The notes under the pieces are model-generated. The model worked only from the letters and a program-made list of their open reading frames with translations, ran no database searches and was not told where the DNA came from. The position numbers and the translations under genes are program-made. 64,000 nt of DNA, taken from Phocoenobacter uteri (GTDB lineage: Bacteria; Pseudomonadota; Gammaproteobacteria; Enterobacterales; Pasteurellaceae). The stretch is from assembly GCF_900454895.1 (NCBI RefSeq), contig NZ_UGTA01000001.1, positions 620,001-684,000 on the forward strand. The letters run 5' to 3'. Of this stretch, positions 37,701-45,244 are shown one piece after another. Positions within the stretch are counted from its first letter, which is position 1. The number at the start of each line of letters is the position of its first letter.

Positions 37701-38065
37701 TGCCACAGCTTGCATTTTCTTTCCTACAAGGAAAAATCAAGGATGTGAAAACGCAAAAAGAGGTGGATATTCACTATAATAAATTTAACACATTTAAAAC
37801 ATCACTTGGCTTAAAAGCGGGAATGATGGTTAATCATTTAGAATTAAATGGTTATATGGGGTATAGCTGGTTTAAAGGAAATAATGCAACATTCCGAGCG
37901 GATTCAAATCGCTTTGGAATAGGGAAATTAGCAAATCAATGGCAATTTGGTACGCAAGCTATTTATCACTTTAATCCAAAACTTTCATTTGGTCTTGAAT
38001 TGGGCTATAAATCTAATCATAAAGATCAAACCAATGTTGGAGCAAATATAAGATGGCTATTCTAA
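34703..38065 (+). CDS. Autotransporter sialidase (exo-alpha-sialidase)
   Basis: The 1120-residue surface enzyme cleaves terminal sialic acids from host glycans. ATG 34703 follows GGAGA; the long signal peptide ends PSFAQ (about 37). The catalytic domain has the arginine motif WRIP (72-75) and four Asp boxes: SNDEGKTW (109-116), SDDEGKSW (293-300), SEDGGQNW (353-360) and SKDGGYTW (417-424). A charged helical linker (about 700-760, KEQQTKLAK) precedes a C-terminal autotransporter barrel of about 280 residues ending in WLF. The layout resembles Pasteurella multocida NanB. The transport and breakdown genes for sialic acid are not in the window. Confidence 0.95.
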   Translation: MSKQHKKMNYKGNRSVLSLAISTALLSATISIPSFAQIQDEQFQAFGIERFDSQKLFHQSLTEQGSDNVPIWRIPSLLRTQNGTLIAAADKRFQHRGDWGDIDTAIRLSNDEGKTWSNIKTILDLPTANEGRSPLAPNNPVTWNAWGNRDHNGCGGYCNSAFLIDPVMLQDKNNGRVFLAVDMFSDGAGFFGIKESGAGTITTAGKTYPLLRHTNEEGIDERWTLRENGDVYNEKGEKTSYNVVVKGNPDIAFKDLGDITDTTSGQKIGNIYLSQSNPPILAVNTANIWLMHSDDEGKSWSSPVNISSQVKKDWMRFFGVGPGVGIQTKNGNLLIPIYYTNQHGKQSTAVIISEDGGQNWVLSESPNDHRWNDKSSMTLNSGNRGFELTESQMVELDSGDIKLFMRNSSGKTMMATSKDGGYTWSAPQQTPIDHGYSQLSIIKYSKKINGKEILIYSGQSISGSGGDPLRRDGKLLIGEVQPDGEIVWKPATLSKNIDSGEEGKSQNNAGYKNGFVYSSLAELGNGNIGLAYEPTVDYTTIKYQQIDLGDLFFKEGKIFADQRQQARHFTFNGAENLEKIGDGTAIKSGIGQAQGGITVSEGTLVLDQKANDQGESKAFTTVQLQNNAVLEIKGVQNIDNLEIKVDSDPMLKFTLDNNSPTMLNVNGDAKLVGEKLELAPPERDLIVPAPKPLYGKELISRYALMYPDDDWVKSQMAAWEAYDLAYEKALSDKIAEQDKQKQAFEKEQQTKLAKADNQVKVSVAVKGKLAREGLKLFSIKGTNSLNFKLVNNIESGLLMYELGKKLPQTQSRGVDKPADIVLQPAMETLSNGAKRLKVSADFGAFATSPIAMLNETDWLNGSFLSEVNASKSQRIFAKYLLNNTHYRTDLSFAKQGENYDSSSRGLMIGGVLATDIGRFGIAMSKTKMTVSPREKEAILNSFGMNINFAKNINQFAFDIDAGQHWYKGDIQNSATFKGKTTSLGTSIGYNLLQDDTFNVMPQLAFSFLQGKIKDVKTQKEVDIHYNKFNTFKTSLGLKAGMMVNHLELNGYMGYSWFKGNNATFRADSNRFGIGKLANQWQFGTQAIYHFNPKLSFGLELGYKSNHKDQTNVGANIRWLF

Positions 38066-38104
38066 AATAGTGAATTCTTGATTTTTGCAAATTTCAGTAA
38101 AAAA

Positions 38105-38136
38105 ATGACCGCTTAACTCGTCAGCTAAGCGGTCAT
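38105..38136. terminator. Bidirectional terminator made of two opposed uptake signals
   Basis: ATGACCGCTTA (38105-38115) pairs with TAAGCGGTCAT (38126-38136) around ACTCGTCAGC. Each arm is an uptake-signal core. T-rich sequence follows on both strands (seven T's on the minus strand), so it ends both the sialidase and the transketolase transcripts. Confidence 0.93.
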
Positions 38137-38157
38137 ATTTTATTTATAATTTACAAA

Positions 38158-40155
38158 TTATAAAATTTCTTTTGCTTTTGCAACAACGTTGTCAACAGTG
38201 AAGCCGAATAGTTTGAATAATTCGCCTGCTGGTGCAGATTCACCAAAGCTGTTCATTCCAACAATACGTCCACCGAAGCCAACATATTTGTACCAGAAAT
38301 CTGCAATACCAGCTTCAATTGCAACACGTTTGGTTACTGAGCTTGGTAATACGCTTTCACGGTATGCGTCATCTTGACGATCAAAAATGTTAGTACAAGG
38401 CATTGAAACAACACGTACTTTTTTACCTTCCGCGGTTAATTGTTCTGCTGCTTTAACCGCTAATTCAACTTCTGAACCTGTTGCGATTAAGATTAACTCA
38501 GGCGTACCTTCACAGTCTTTTAATACGTAACCACCACGAGAAACATCTGCTAATTGTTGAGTATCACGATCCATTTGGGTTAAGTTTTGACGAGTAAAGA
38601 TCAATGCACTTGGGCCATCTTTACGTTCTACCGCACATTTCCAAGCAACCGCAGATTCAACTTGGTCACACGGTCTCCAAGTGTCTAAGTTTGGAATTAA
38701 ACGTAATGCTGTTGTTTGTTCAACTGGTTGGTGAGTTGGACCATCTTCCCCTAAACCAATAGAGTCGTGGGTGTAAACGAATAATGAACGTTGTTTCATT
38801 AACGCAGCCATACGAACAGCATTGTGAGCATATTCCATAAACATTAAGAAGGTTGCACCGTAAGGAATAAAACCACCGTGTAATGCGATACCGTTCATCA
38901 TTGCTGACATACCAAATTCACGCACACCGTAGTTGATGTAGTTTCCATCCACGTTTTCAGTCGCACGGATTGGTTTTGAACCAGACCATAATGTTAAGTT
39001 TGAGCTTGCTAAGTCTGCTGAACCGCCTAAGAATTCAGGTAAAATATGAGCGTAAGCTTCGATTGCATTTTGAGAAGCTTTACGGCTTGCAATACTTGCT
39101 GGGTTAGCTTGTAATTGTTCAATAAATGCTTGTGAATCTTTTGCCCAGTTTTCTGGTAAATCGCCATTTACACGACGTTTGAATTCTTTTGCTAATTCAG
39201 GATATGCTGCTTCATATGCTGCAAATTTTGCATTCCATTCTTTTTCTGCCACTTCACCTTTCGCTTTTGCATCCCATTGTGCGTAAACATTTGCAGGAAT
39301 TTCAAAAGGTGCGTGTTCCCAGTTTAAGAATTCACGTGTTGCTTGAATTTCGGCATCGCCTAATGGTGCACCGTGACAGTCGTGAGAATTTGATTTATTT
39401 GGTGAACCGTAACCGATAATAGTTTTACAAATAATTAACGTTGGACGAGATTTTTCTTGTTGTGCATTTTCAATAGCAACTTTGATTTGTTCTGCATCGT
39501 GGCCATCAACATTGCGGATTACTTGCCAGCCGTAAGCTTCAAAGCGTTGAGCAGTATCATCAGAGAACCAACCATCAACGTGACCATCAATAGAGATGTT
39601 GTTGTCATCGTAGAATGCGATCAGTTTACCTAATCCTAACGTTCCAGCTAAAGAACACGCTTCGTGTGAAATACCTTCCATTAAACAGCCATCGCCTAAG
39701 AAAGTATAAGTATAGTGATCAACGATATCGTGATCTTCACGATTGAATTGACCTGCTAATGTTTTTTCCGCAATTGCCATACCCACAGCATTAGTGATAC
39801 CTTGCCCTAGTGGCCCTGTTGTGGTTTCAACACCTGGTGCGTAACCGTATTCTGGGTGACCTGGAGTTTTTGAGTGTAATTGACGGAATTGTTTTAAATC
39901 TTCGATTGAAAGATCATAGCCACTTAAATGTAATAAGCTATAAATTAACATTGAGCCGTGTCCATTTGAAAGAATGAAACGGTCACGGTTTGCCCATTTA
40001 GGGTTCGTTGGGTTATGAGATAAGAATCCACGCCATAATACTTCTGCGATATCTGCCATTCCCATTGGTGCACCTGGATGTCCAGAATTTGCTTTTTGAA
40101 CAGCATCCATACTTAGTACACGGATGGCGTTCGCTAACTGTTTACGATCAGTCAT
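38158..40155 (-). CDS. tkt: Transketolase
   Basis: This thiamine-diphosphate enzyme of the pentose phosphate pathway moves two-carbon units between sugar phosphates. At 665 residues it matches E. coli TktA (663). Hallmarks are SGHPGAPMGMADIAEVLW, GPLGQG, the thiamine-binding FLGDGCLMEG with the NN in DDNNISIDG, and THDSIGLGEDGPTHQP in the pyrimidine domain. It is monocistronic with a clear ribosome site (AGGAGCAATAAA). Confidence 0.98.
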   Translation of the reverse strand: MTDRKQLANAIRVLSMDAVQKANSGHPGAPMGMADIAEVLWRGFLSHNPTNPKWANRDRFILSNGHGSMLIYSLLHLSGYDLSIEDLKQFRQLHSKTPGHPEYGYAPGVETTTGPLGQGITNAVGMAIAEKTLAGQFNREDHDIVDHYTYTFLGDGCLMEGISHEACSLAGTLGLGKLIAFYDDNNISIDGHVDGWFSDDTAQRFEAYGWQVIRNVDGHDAEQIKVAIENAQQEKSRPTLIICKTIIGYGSPNKSNSHDCHGAPLGDAEIQATREFLNWEHAPFEIPANVYAQWDAKAKGEVAEKEWNAKFAAYEAAYPELAKEFKRRVNGDLPENWAKDSQAFIEQLQANPASIASRKASQNAIEAYAHILPEFLGGSADLASSNLTLWSGSKPIRATENVDGNYINYGVREFGMSAMMNGIALHGGFIPYGATFLMFMEYAHNAVRMAALMKQRSLFVYTHDSIGLGEDGPTHQPVEQTTALRLIPNLDTWRPCDQVESAVAWKCAVERKDGPSALIFTRQNLTQMDRDTQQLADVSRGGYVLKDCEGTPELILIATGSEVELAVKAAEQLTAEGKKVRVVSMPCTNIFDRQDDAYRESVLPSSVTKRVAIEAGIADFWYKYVGFGGRIVGMNSFGESAPAGELFKLFGFTVDNVVAKAKEIL

Positions 40156-40253
40156 TTTATTGCTCCTATATGATAAGAAATTGTGTTTGAATAATAAAAC
40201 AGGAGAATTTTACACTATTTTGGGGATCAACTTCATATAATATTTTAAGAAAA

Positions 40254-40269
40254 TGTGATCAAAATCACA
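40254..40269. promoter_or_regulatory. CRP site
   Basis: TGTGA-TCAAAA-TCACA matches the CRP consensus TGTGA-N6-TCACA exactly. It lies 99 bases before the tkt start and about 330 before the sugar-binding gene. It could serve tkt, the transporter or both. Confidence 0.7.
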
Positions 40270-40561
40270 GCAATAGATGTTCTCAATCATATATTGTTTG
40301 ATATTTGACTAAAATAAAGTGTTTATCAGCATTTTTGATAGAAACTAAACATTCGTATCTTAATGTAAGTGTATTTTTTATGAAAAAGAGGAGGTATAGA
40401 CACATATTCTTGTAGGAAAGCAAGAATTGAAGAGCATAACATAAAAATAATTTGTTCTTTTGATTAAAATTTCATTTTTGCTTGAAATCTCACAAAATCA
40501 CATAATTTATTTTTTATACTACATTATGGATTTACAGAAAAGTTATTTTGTTTGTACAATC

Positions 40562-40571
40562 GAAACGTTTC
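40562..40571. promoter_or_regulatory. LacI/GalR-family operator (RbsR-like)
   Basis: The perfect palindrome GAAACGTTTC with central CG sits 28 bases before the ATG of the sugar-binding protein gene. It resembles the E. coli RbsR core CGAAACGTTTCG. No LacI-family gene is present in the window, so the repressor is encoded elsewhere. Confidence 0.65.
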
Positions 40572-40599
40572 TATGTCAATAAAACTGTAGGAGTTTACT

Positions 40600-41529
40600 A
40601 TGAAAAAAACACTAATTACGTTAGGGTTAGCTGCTTTATTAAGCACAAGTGCATTTGCTGAAAAGGTTCAAGTTGGTGTAGTGATGAAATCACTTGCTAA
40701 TGAATTTTGGAAGACTGTAGAAATCGGTGCAAAGGAATATGCAGACAAAAATAAAGATGTTTTTGAAATGGAAGCTATTGGTTTAAAAGACGAAAGCGAT
40801 GTAGATACTCAGATCAATACGCTTGAAAGTTTTATTACTAAGCAAAAAGATATTATTGCTGTGGCACCTTCTAATTCTGTTGCATTGATTCCGTCAATCA
40901 AACGTGCATTAGATGCGGGAATTATTGTTGTAAATTTCGATGTTCGTTTAGATAAAAAAGCCTCACAACAAATGGGGTTACCTGACGACTTCTTATTTGT
41001 AGGTCCTAATAATGAACAGGGTGCGTATGAAGTAGGGGATTTCTTAGCTAAAAGTCTTCCTAAAAATGCAAAAGTATTCATTATTGAAGGAAATCCTGGT
41101 GCAGAAAATGCGATTGAACGTAAACGTGGCTTTATGAAAGTGGTAGAAGAAAATCAATTAAATTTACTTGCCTCTCGTACGGCTCACTGGGAAACCGAAG
41201 AAGCTAATACAGTGATGACCAATCTTTTAACTAAATATCCAGATGTTCAAGGTGTAATGTGTGCGAATGACTCTATGGTTTTAGGCGTTGTTAAAGCTAT
41301 TGAAGCAGCAGGGAAAAGTGGACAAATTAAAGTGGTTGGTTTTGATAATATTGCACCAGTACAGGATCTAATGAAAAAAGGTAAAGTATTAGCAAGCGAA
41401 GATTTCTTTGGGAAAGATTTAGCAGTTAATGCGATCAAAACGGGTTTACGAATTCATTCTGGCGAAAAATTATCAGGCTGGGTAAAAACACCCGTTAAAT
41501 TAGTTACAGCGGAAGATCTTAAAAAATAA
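40600..41529 (+). CDS. Ribose-type sugar ABC transporter, periplasmic binding protein
   Basis: The 309-residue protein has a classic signal peptide (about 1-20, ending AFA). The mature part is a type I periplasmic binding fold with VGVVMKSLANEFWKTVEIGAKEY, KDIIAVAPSNSVALIPSIKRALDAG and VQGVMCANDSMVLGVVKAIEAAG, as in RbsB and related pentose or polyol binders. A ligand cannot be assigned. The genes for the ATPase and permease follow. A LacI-type operator lies just upstream. Confidence 0.9.
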   Translation: MKKTLITLGLAALLSTSAFAEKVQVGVVMKSLANEFWKTVEIGAKEYADKNKDVFEMEAIGLKDESDVDTQINTLESFITKQKDIIAVAPSNSVALIPSIKRALDAGIIVVNFDVRLDKKASQQMGLPDDFLFVGPNNEQGAYEVGDFLAKSLPKNAKVFIIEGNPGAENAIERKRGFMKVVEENQLNLLASRTAHWETEEANTVMTNLLTKYPDVQGVMCANDSMVLGVVKAIEAAGKSGQIKVVGFDNIAPVQDLMKKGKVLASEDFFGKDLAVNAIKTGLRIHSGEKLSGWVKTPVKLVTAEDLKK

Positions 41530-41559
41530 ATGAGTTTAGCAGTAACTAAATTAAAAAAT

Positions 41560-41602
41560 AGCCACTTATTTATTTTATGGTAAGAATAAGTGGTTGTTTT
41601 TT
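41560..41602 (+). terminator. Intra-operon terminator between binding protein and ATPase genes
   Basis: AGCCACTTATT (41560-41570) pairs with AATAAGTGGTT (41585-41595, one G-U pair), followed by GTTTTTT. It would let the binding protein be made in excess, as is common in ABC operons. Confidence 0.8.
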
Positions 41603-41643
41603 ATAACGCGTTATTTTACTTAACCATAAATAAGGATGTATCA

Positions 41644-43143
41644 ATGAGTGATAATTATTTACTTAAACTCTCCAATATATGTAAAAGCTTTTCAGGTGTT
41701 AAGGTTCTAGAAGGGATAAATTTAAATATTCGAGCAGGAACCTGTCACGTTCTTGCGGGGGAAAATGGAGCAGGGAAAAGTACCCTTATAAAAATGATTT
41801 GTGGTTATCATCAACCAACCTCAGGGGAAATGTTGCTCGATAATAAACCTTTTTTACCAAAAACACCTTTTGACGCTATTTCATTAGGGATAAATGCGGT
41901 TTATCAGGAGCTGAATTTATTACCTAATTTATCCGTTGCTGAAAATTTATTTTTTGACAATTTACCTCGAAATACATTTGGTTTTGTGGATAAAAATAAG
42001 CTTTATGTTCAAACGAAAGAAGCTCTTGCTCAATTTGATTTAGATATTTCTCCAGATACTCCTGTTTCTCAGCTTGGTATTGCTTATATGCAAATGATAG
42101 AGATCATTAAAGCGTTAAGTAAGAATGGTAGAATACTCATTTTAGATGAACCTACTGCGACGTTAACGCCGAAGGAAATAGAAAAATTATTTTCTATCCT
42201 GAAACGTTTGAAAGAGCAAGGCGTAACACTAATTTACATTTCACATCGTTTAAATGAATTAAAAGAAATTGGTGATGATATTAGTATTTTACGCAATGGT
42301 GTCGTTGTGAAAAGTTGTCCGATTGATGAAATTTCAACAGAAGAAATGATTAAAGAAATGATAGGGCGTCAAATGGAAGAGGAATATCCTTTTGATGAAA
42401 GCATTCAAATTGGTGAAATAATTTTTGAGGCTAAAAACATTACAACGAATAAAATTAAGAACATCAATATTTCGGCAAGACGAGGGGAAATACTGGGTAT
42501 TGCTGGGCTTGTTGGTGCAGGACGAACCGAGTTTTTACGAGCAATTTTTGGTGCTGATAAGAAATCAACTGGTGAATTGTTTATTTATGGTGAGCGAAAA
42601 ATTATCAAAACACCAAAAGATGCTGTGAATTGTGGCATCAATTTTGTTAGTGAAGATCGTAAGCATCAAGGTTTGGTGTTAGATTTTGAAATTTTTAAAA
42701 ATATCAGTTTAGCGACCATAAAAGAGTATGCAAAAGGCGGTGTACTAGAGCAAGATCTTGAACGTCAAGATAGTAACCATTATCGTGATCTTCTCAATAT
42801 AAAATCATCGTCTGTAGAGCAAAAAGCAGTTAATTTATCTGGTGGAAATCAACAAAAAGTCATTTTTGCAAAATGGTTAAAAGCAGCAGGTAACATTTTA
42901 TTACTTGATGAACCAACACGAGGCATTGATGTTGGGGCGAAATACGAAATTTATTTATTACTTAATGAATTGGCTAAACAAGGTAAAGCAATCATCGTTG
43001 TTTCATCAGATATCCACGAATTGATGGGAATTTGCCATCGTATTGTTGTAATGAGTAACGGTGAAATTAGTGGTGAATTAACACGCGAGCAATTTGAATC
43101 TACCAAATTATTAAGTCTTTCCTATCAAAATTATTTATCTTAA
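41644..43143 (+). CDS. Ribose-type sugar ABC transporter, fused ATP-binding protein
   Basis: The 499-residue protein has two ABC domains, as in RbsA (501). The first has GENGAGKSTL, and ILDEPTATLTPKE. The second has the degenerate site GLVGAGRTEFLRAI typical of RbsA/MglA, and LSGGNQQKV with LLDEPTRGIDVGAK. ATG 41644 follows TAAGGATG; an open frame back to 41590 overlaps the terminator and is not used. It energises uptake through the permease encoded next. Confidence 0.93.
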   Translation: MSDNYLLKLSNICKSFSGVKVLEGINLNIRAGTCHVLAGENGAGKSTLIKMICGYHQPTSGEMLLDNKPFLPKTPFDAISLGINAVYQELNLLPNLSVAENLFFDNLPRNTFGFVDKNKLYVQTKEALAQFDLDISPDTPVSQLGIAYMQMIEIIKALSKNGRILILDEPTATLTPKEIEKLFSILKRLKEQGVTLIYISHRLNELKEIGDDISILRNGVVVKSCPIDEISTEEMIKEMIGRQMEEEYPFDESIQIGEIIFEAKNITTNKIKNINISARRGEILGIAGLVGAGRTEFLRAIFGADKKSTGELFIYGERKIIKTPKDAVNCGINFVSEDRKHQGLVLDFEIFKNISLATIKEYAKGGVLEQDLERQDSNHYRDLLNIKSSSVEQKAVNLSGGNQQKVIFAKWLKAAGNILLLDEPTRGIDVGAKYEIYLLLNELAKQGKAIIVVSSDIHELMGICHRIVVMSNGEISGELTREQFESTKLLSLSYQNYLS

Positions 43144-43155
43144 AGTGAGGTTATT

Positions 43156-44157
43156 ATGACAGCGATTGAAAATAACAAAAGTTCGACATCAAAAAAAATC
43201 ACAAGAGCCTTGCTAAAAGAGGCTGGAATAGGCGTGGCATTAGTCATATTATTGATCTTTTTTACCTTAGCTCATAGTAAGTTTATGACGATGAGCAATG
43301 TATCTAATATTTTAACTCAAATTAGTATTAACACAATCATTGCGGCGGGAATGACTTTCGTTATTCTTCTCGGTGGAATTGATTTATCCGTTGGGGCAGT
43401 ACTTGCTCTTTGTGCTGTGGTGAGTGCTAAAATATTAACATTTGCTGCTTTTCCTCCTTTTGTCGCAATCTCACTTGCTGTGATTGCTAGTATTATAGCT
43501 GGATTATTTTGTGGGCTAATTAGTGGAGCAATTTGTGAAAAATGGAAAATACATTCATTTATTGTGACATTAGGAATGCTGAATATTGCTCGTGGACTCG
43601 CCTTAGAAATTGCTGACGCTCGTACTATTTTTGGCTTTCCAATGAGTTTTAATAGTTTTGGTGCAATGACAATTTTTAATGTCCCTGTTATTTTTATTAT
43701 TGCGATATTGGTTGTGATTATTGGTGGCTTAGTCTTGAGTAAAACTGTCTTTGGAAGAATGATTTACGCTATTGGTAATAATGAAGAAAGTGTGCGTTTA
43801 TCAGGGCATAACCCAGTAAAATATAAAATTATTGCTTTTGCTATTTGTGGCGGAGCGACAGGGCTTGCTGCGATTATGTATATGTTACGCTTAAATATTG
43901 CTAACCCTATCTTAGGTACAGGATTTGAATTAAATGCGATTGCTGCTGTGGTTATTGGTGGTACCTCACTATTTGGTGGTAAAGGATCAATGCTTGGTAC
44001 ATTTTTAGGTGCTTGTATTATGGGCGTACTTGGAAATGGTTTATTGTTAATGGGGCTTGGTGATTTCACACGTCAAATTATTACCGGTATTGTCATTATT
44101 TTAGCGGTTATTTTAGACACTTATCGTGGTCGTTTAGAAAAACGTTTAACCGATTAG
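43156..44157 (+). CDS. Ribose-type sugar ABC transporter, permease
   Basis: This 333-residue membrane protein has eight to ten helices and the RbsC/AraH/XylH family blocks GMTFVILLGGIDLSVGAVLAL and IGGNNE-like AIGNNEESVRLSG, with ATGLAAIMYMLRL and VVIGGTSLFGGKGS near the end. It lies 12 bases after the ATPase gene and closes the operon. No kinase or isomerase gene for the sugar is adjacent. Confidence 0.93.
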   Translation: MTAIENNKSSTSKKITRALLKEAGIGVALVILLIFFTLAHSKFMTMSNVSNILTQISINTIIAAGMTFVILLGGIDLSVGAVLALCAVVSAKILTFAAFPPFVAISLAVIASIIAGLFCGLISGAICEKWKIHSFIVTLGMLNIARGLALEIADARTIFGFPMSFNSFGAMTIFNVPVIFIIAILVVIIGGLVLSKTVFGRMIYAIGNNEESVRLSGHNPVKYKIIAFAICGGATGLAAIMYMLRLNIANPILGTGFELNAIAAVVIGGTSLFGGKGSMLGTFLGACIMGVLGNGLLLMGLGDFTRQIITGIVIILAVILDTYRGRLEKRLTD

Positions 44158-44239
44158 TTTTTGTTGGTAATTGTTACAGAGATTAGAATAAAAAACTTGT
44201 TTTCTTCATTGATTTTAGGTAAAATTCGGTCTCTTTTTG

Positions 44240-44298
44240 GTGCTGAGGCATACTCAGTGTTTTTAAATTCGTGTGGTGTTGGGGTACATTTTGTACGG
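44240..44298 (+). promoter_or_regulatory. Structured leader before rpmE
   Basis: Two small hairpins precede rpmE: CTGAG-GCATA-CTCAG (about 44243-44257) followed by a T-rich stretch, and GGGGTACA-TT-TTGTACGG (44281-44298). The first could end transcription of the sugar operon or control rpmE; ribosomal protein genes are often self-regulated through such leaders. No tested motif was recognised. Confidence 0.35.
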
Positions 44299-44335
44299 CT
44301 CAATGGCGACACGGTCTCAACAGAGGTTTTCTATA

Positions 44336-44551
44336 ATGAAACAAGGTATTCATCCTAAATATGAAGAAATTACTGCAAACTGTTCTTGTGGTAATGTTAT
44401 TAAAGTTCGTTCAACTGCGGGCAAAGACTTAAACTTAGATGTGTGTGGTAAATGTCACCCATTCTATACTGGTAAACAACGTGTTGTTGATACTGGTGGT
44501 CGAGTAGAACGCTTTAACAAACGTTTCAGCATCTTAGGTTCAAAAAAATAA
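44336..44551 (+). CDS. rpmE: 50S ribosomal protein L31 (zinc-binding form)
   Basis: The 71-residue protein starts MKQGIHPKYEEITANCSCGN. Cys16, Cys18, Cys37 and Cys40 show it is the zinc-containing type that is replaced by RpmE2/YkgM under zinc starvation. The open frame starts earlier at 44273, but the family start is at 44336. A terminator follows the stop. Confidence 0.97.
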   Translation: MKQGIHPKYEEITANCSCGNVIKVRSTAGKDLNLDVCGKCHPFYTGKQRVVDTGGRVERFNKRFSILGSKK

Positions 44552-44569
44552 TTTAGTTTTTTGAATTTA

Positions 44570-44602
44570 TAAACCCTGCTTTTTAGCAGGGTTTTGTTTT
44601 TT
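44570..44602 (+). terminator. Terminator after rpmE
   Basis: AAACCCTGCT (44570-44579) pairs perfectly with AGCAGGGTTT (44585-44594), loop TTTTT, followed by TGTTTTTT. Confidence 0.93.
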
Positions 44603-44638
44603 GTATGCGGTCATATTTTTATAACTTTTTACAAAAAA

Positions 44639-45244
44639 TTATATTTTAATTGTATCCTTCGAAATCAAAACCGTCCTGTTCTCATCAAACGGATTTAACG
44701 CATTGATCATCATTATTTTTTCAAATCCAAAAATATCTTCACATTTAATCTCGATAAGTTGGACTTTTTGTTGAGAAATCAACGAACTGAGTTGCGTACC
44801 TTTCAACAAATAATGATTAGAGCAGTACCACTGATTTTCTTTTAAAAAAAGTAAATTACCAATCGTACAATCACTGATAAAGCCATTGTTAATAATGATA
44901 ATTTCATCACAATTTGAGTTTTTTAAATTATCAAGTTTTTGGCGATCAGCGTATTTAAACTGATAATCCAAATCTTGCGTATAAATACATTGAAATGTTT
45001 GGATTTTTTTCGAGTTATAAGGATAAAAATTCACCTCAAAATCACTTGCATTATAATCAAGACGACAACGTACAAGCCCTTGTTGAAACTGCGTAGGAAT
45101 TGCAAATTTTGATAAAAATGTAACCGCTTGATTTGAGTGAAAATAGTTTTTCATTGCATAATCAAGGCGTTGTTGATGAAACTCAATATTTTGTATTTTT
45201 CCATCAATAATCGCAAGGGTTTCAAATAGAGGATATTGGCACAT
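44639..45244 (-). CDS. Aminotransferase class IV family protein (PabC-like)
   Basis: The 201-residue protein resembles a short aminodeoxychorismate lyase, which makes 4-aminobenzoate from aminodeoxychorismate for folate. The start LFETLAIIDGKIQNIEFHQQRL and the pyridoxal lysine in FKYADRQKLDNL (Lys97) fit the class IV fold, as does DEIIIINNGFISDCTIGNLLF. It is shorter than E. coli PabC (269), and its gene overlaps pabB by 23 bases. That overlap strongly supports the folate role. Confidence 0.85.
   Translation of the reverse strand: MCQYPLFETLAIIDGKIQNIEFHQQRLDYAMKNYFHSNQAVTFLSKFAIPTQFQQGLVRCRLDYNASDFEVNFYPYNSKKIQTFQCIYTQDLDYQFKYADRQKLDNLKNSNCDEIIIINNGFISDCTIGNLLFLKENQWYCSNHYLLKGTQLSSLISQQKVQLIEIKCEDIFGFEKIMMINALNPFDENRTVLISKDTIKI

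Larger units (their letters stand above)
40156..40599. other. Intergenic control region between tkt and the sugar ABC operon
   Basis: These 444 bases hold no convincing gene. They contain a perfect CRP consensus (40254-40269), a small hairpin (TTCTTG-N8-CAAGAA, about 40409-40428) and a LacI-family operator (40562-40571) next to the substrate-binding gene. The region is divergent between tkt and the transporter. Confidence 0.7.

Noticed and set aside
40380..40415. Eleven-codon frame MKKRRYRHIFL in the transporter control region
   Set aside because: No ribosome site in front and not informative; could be chance.
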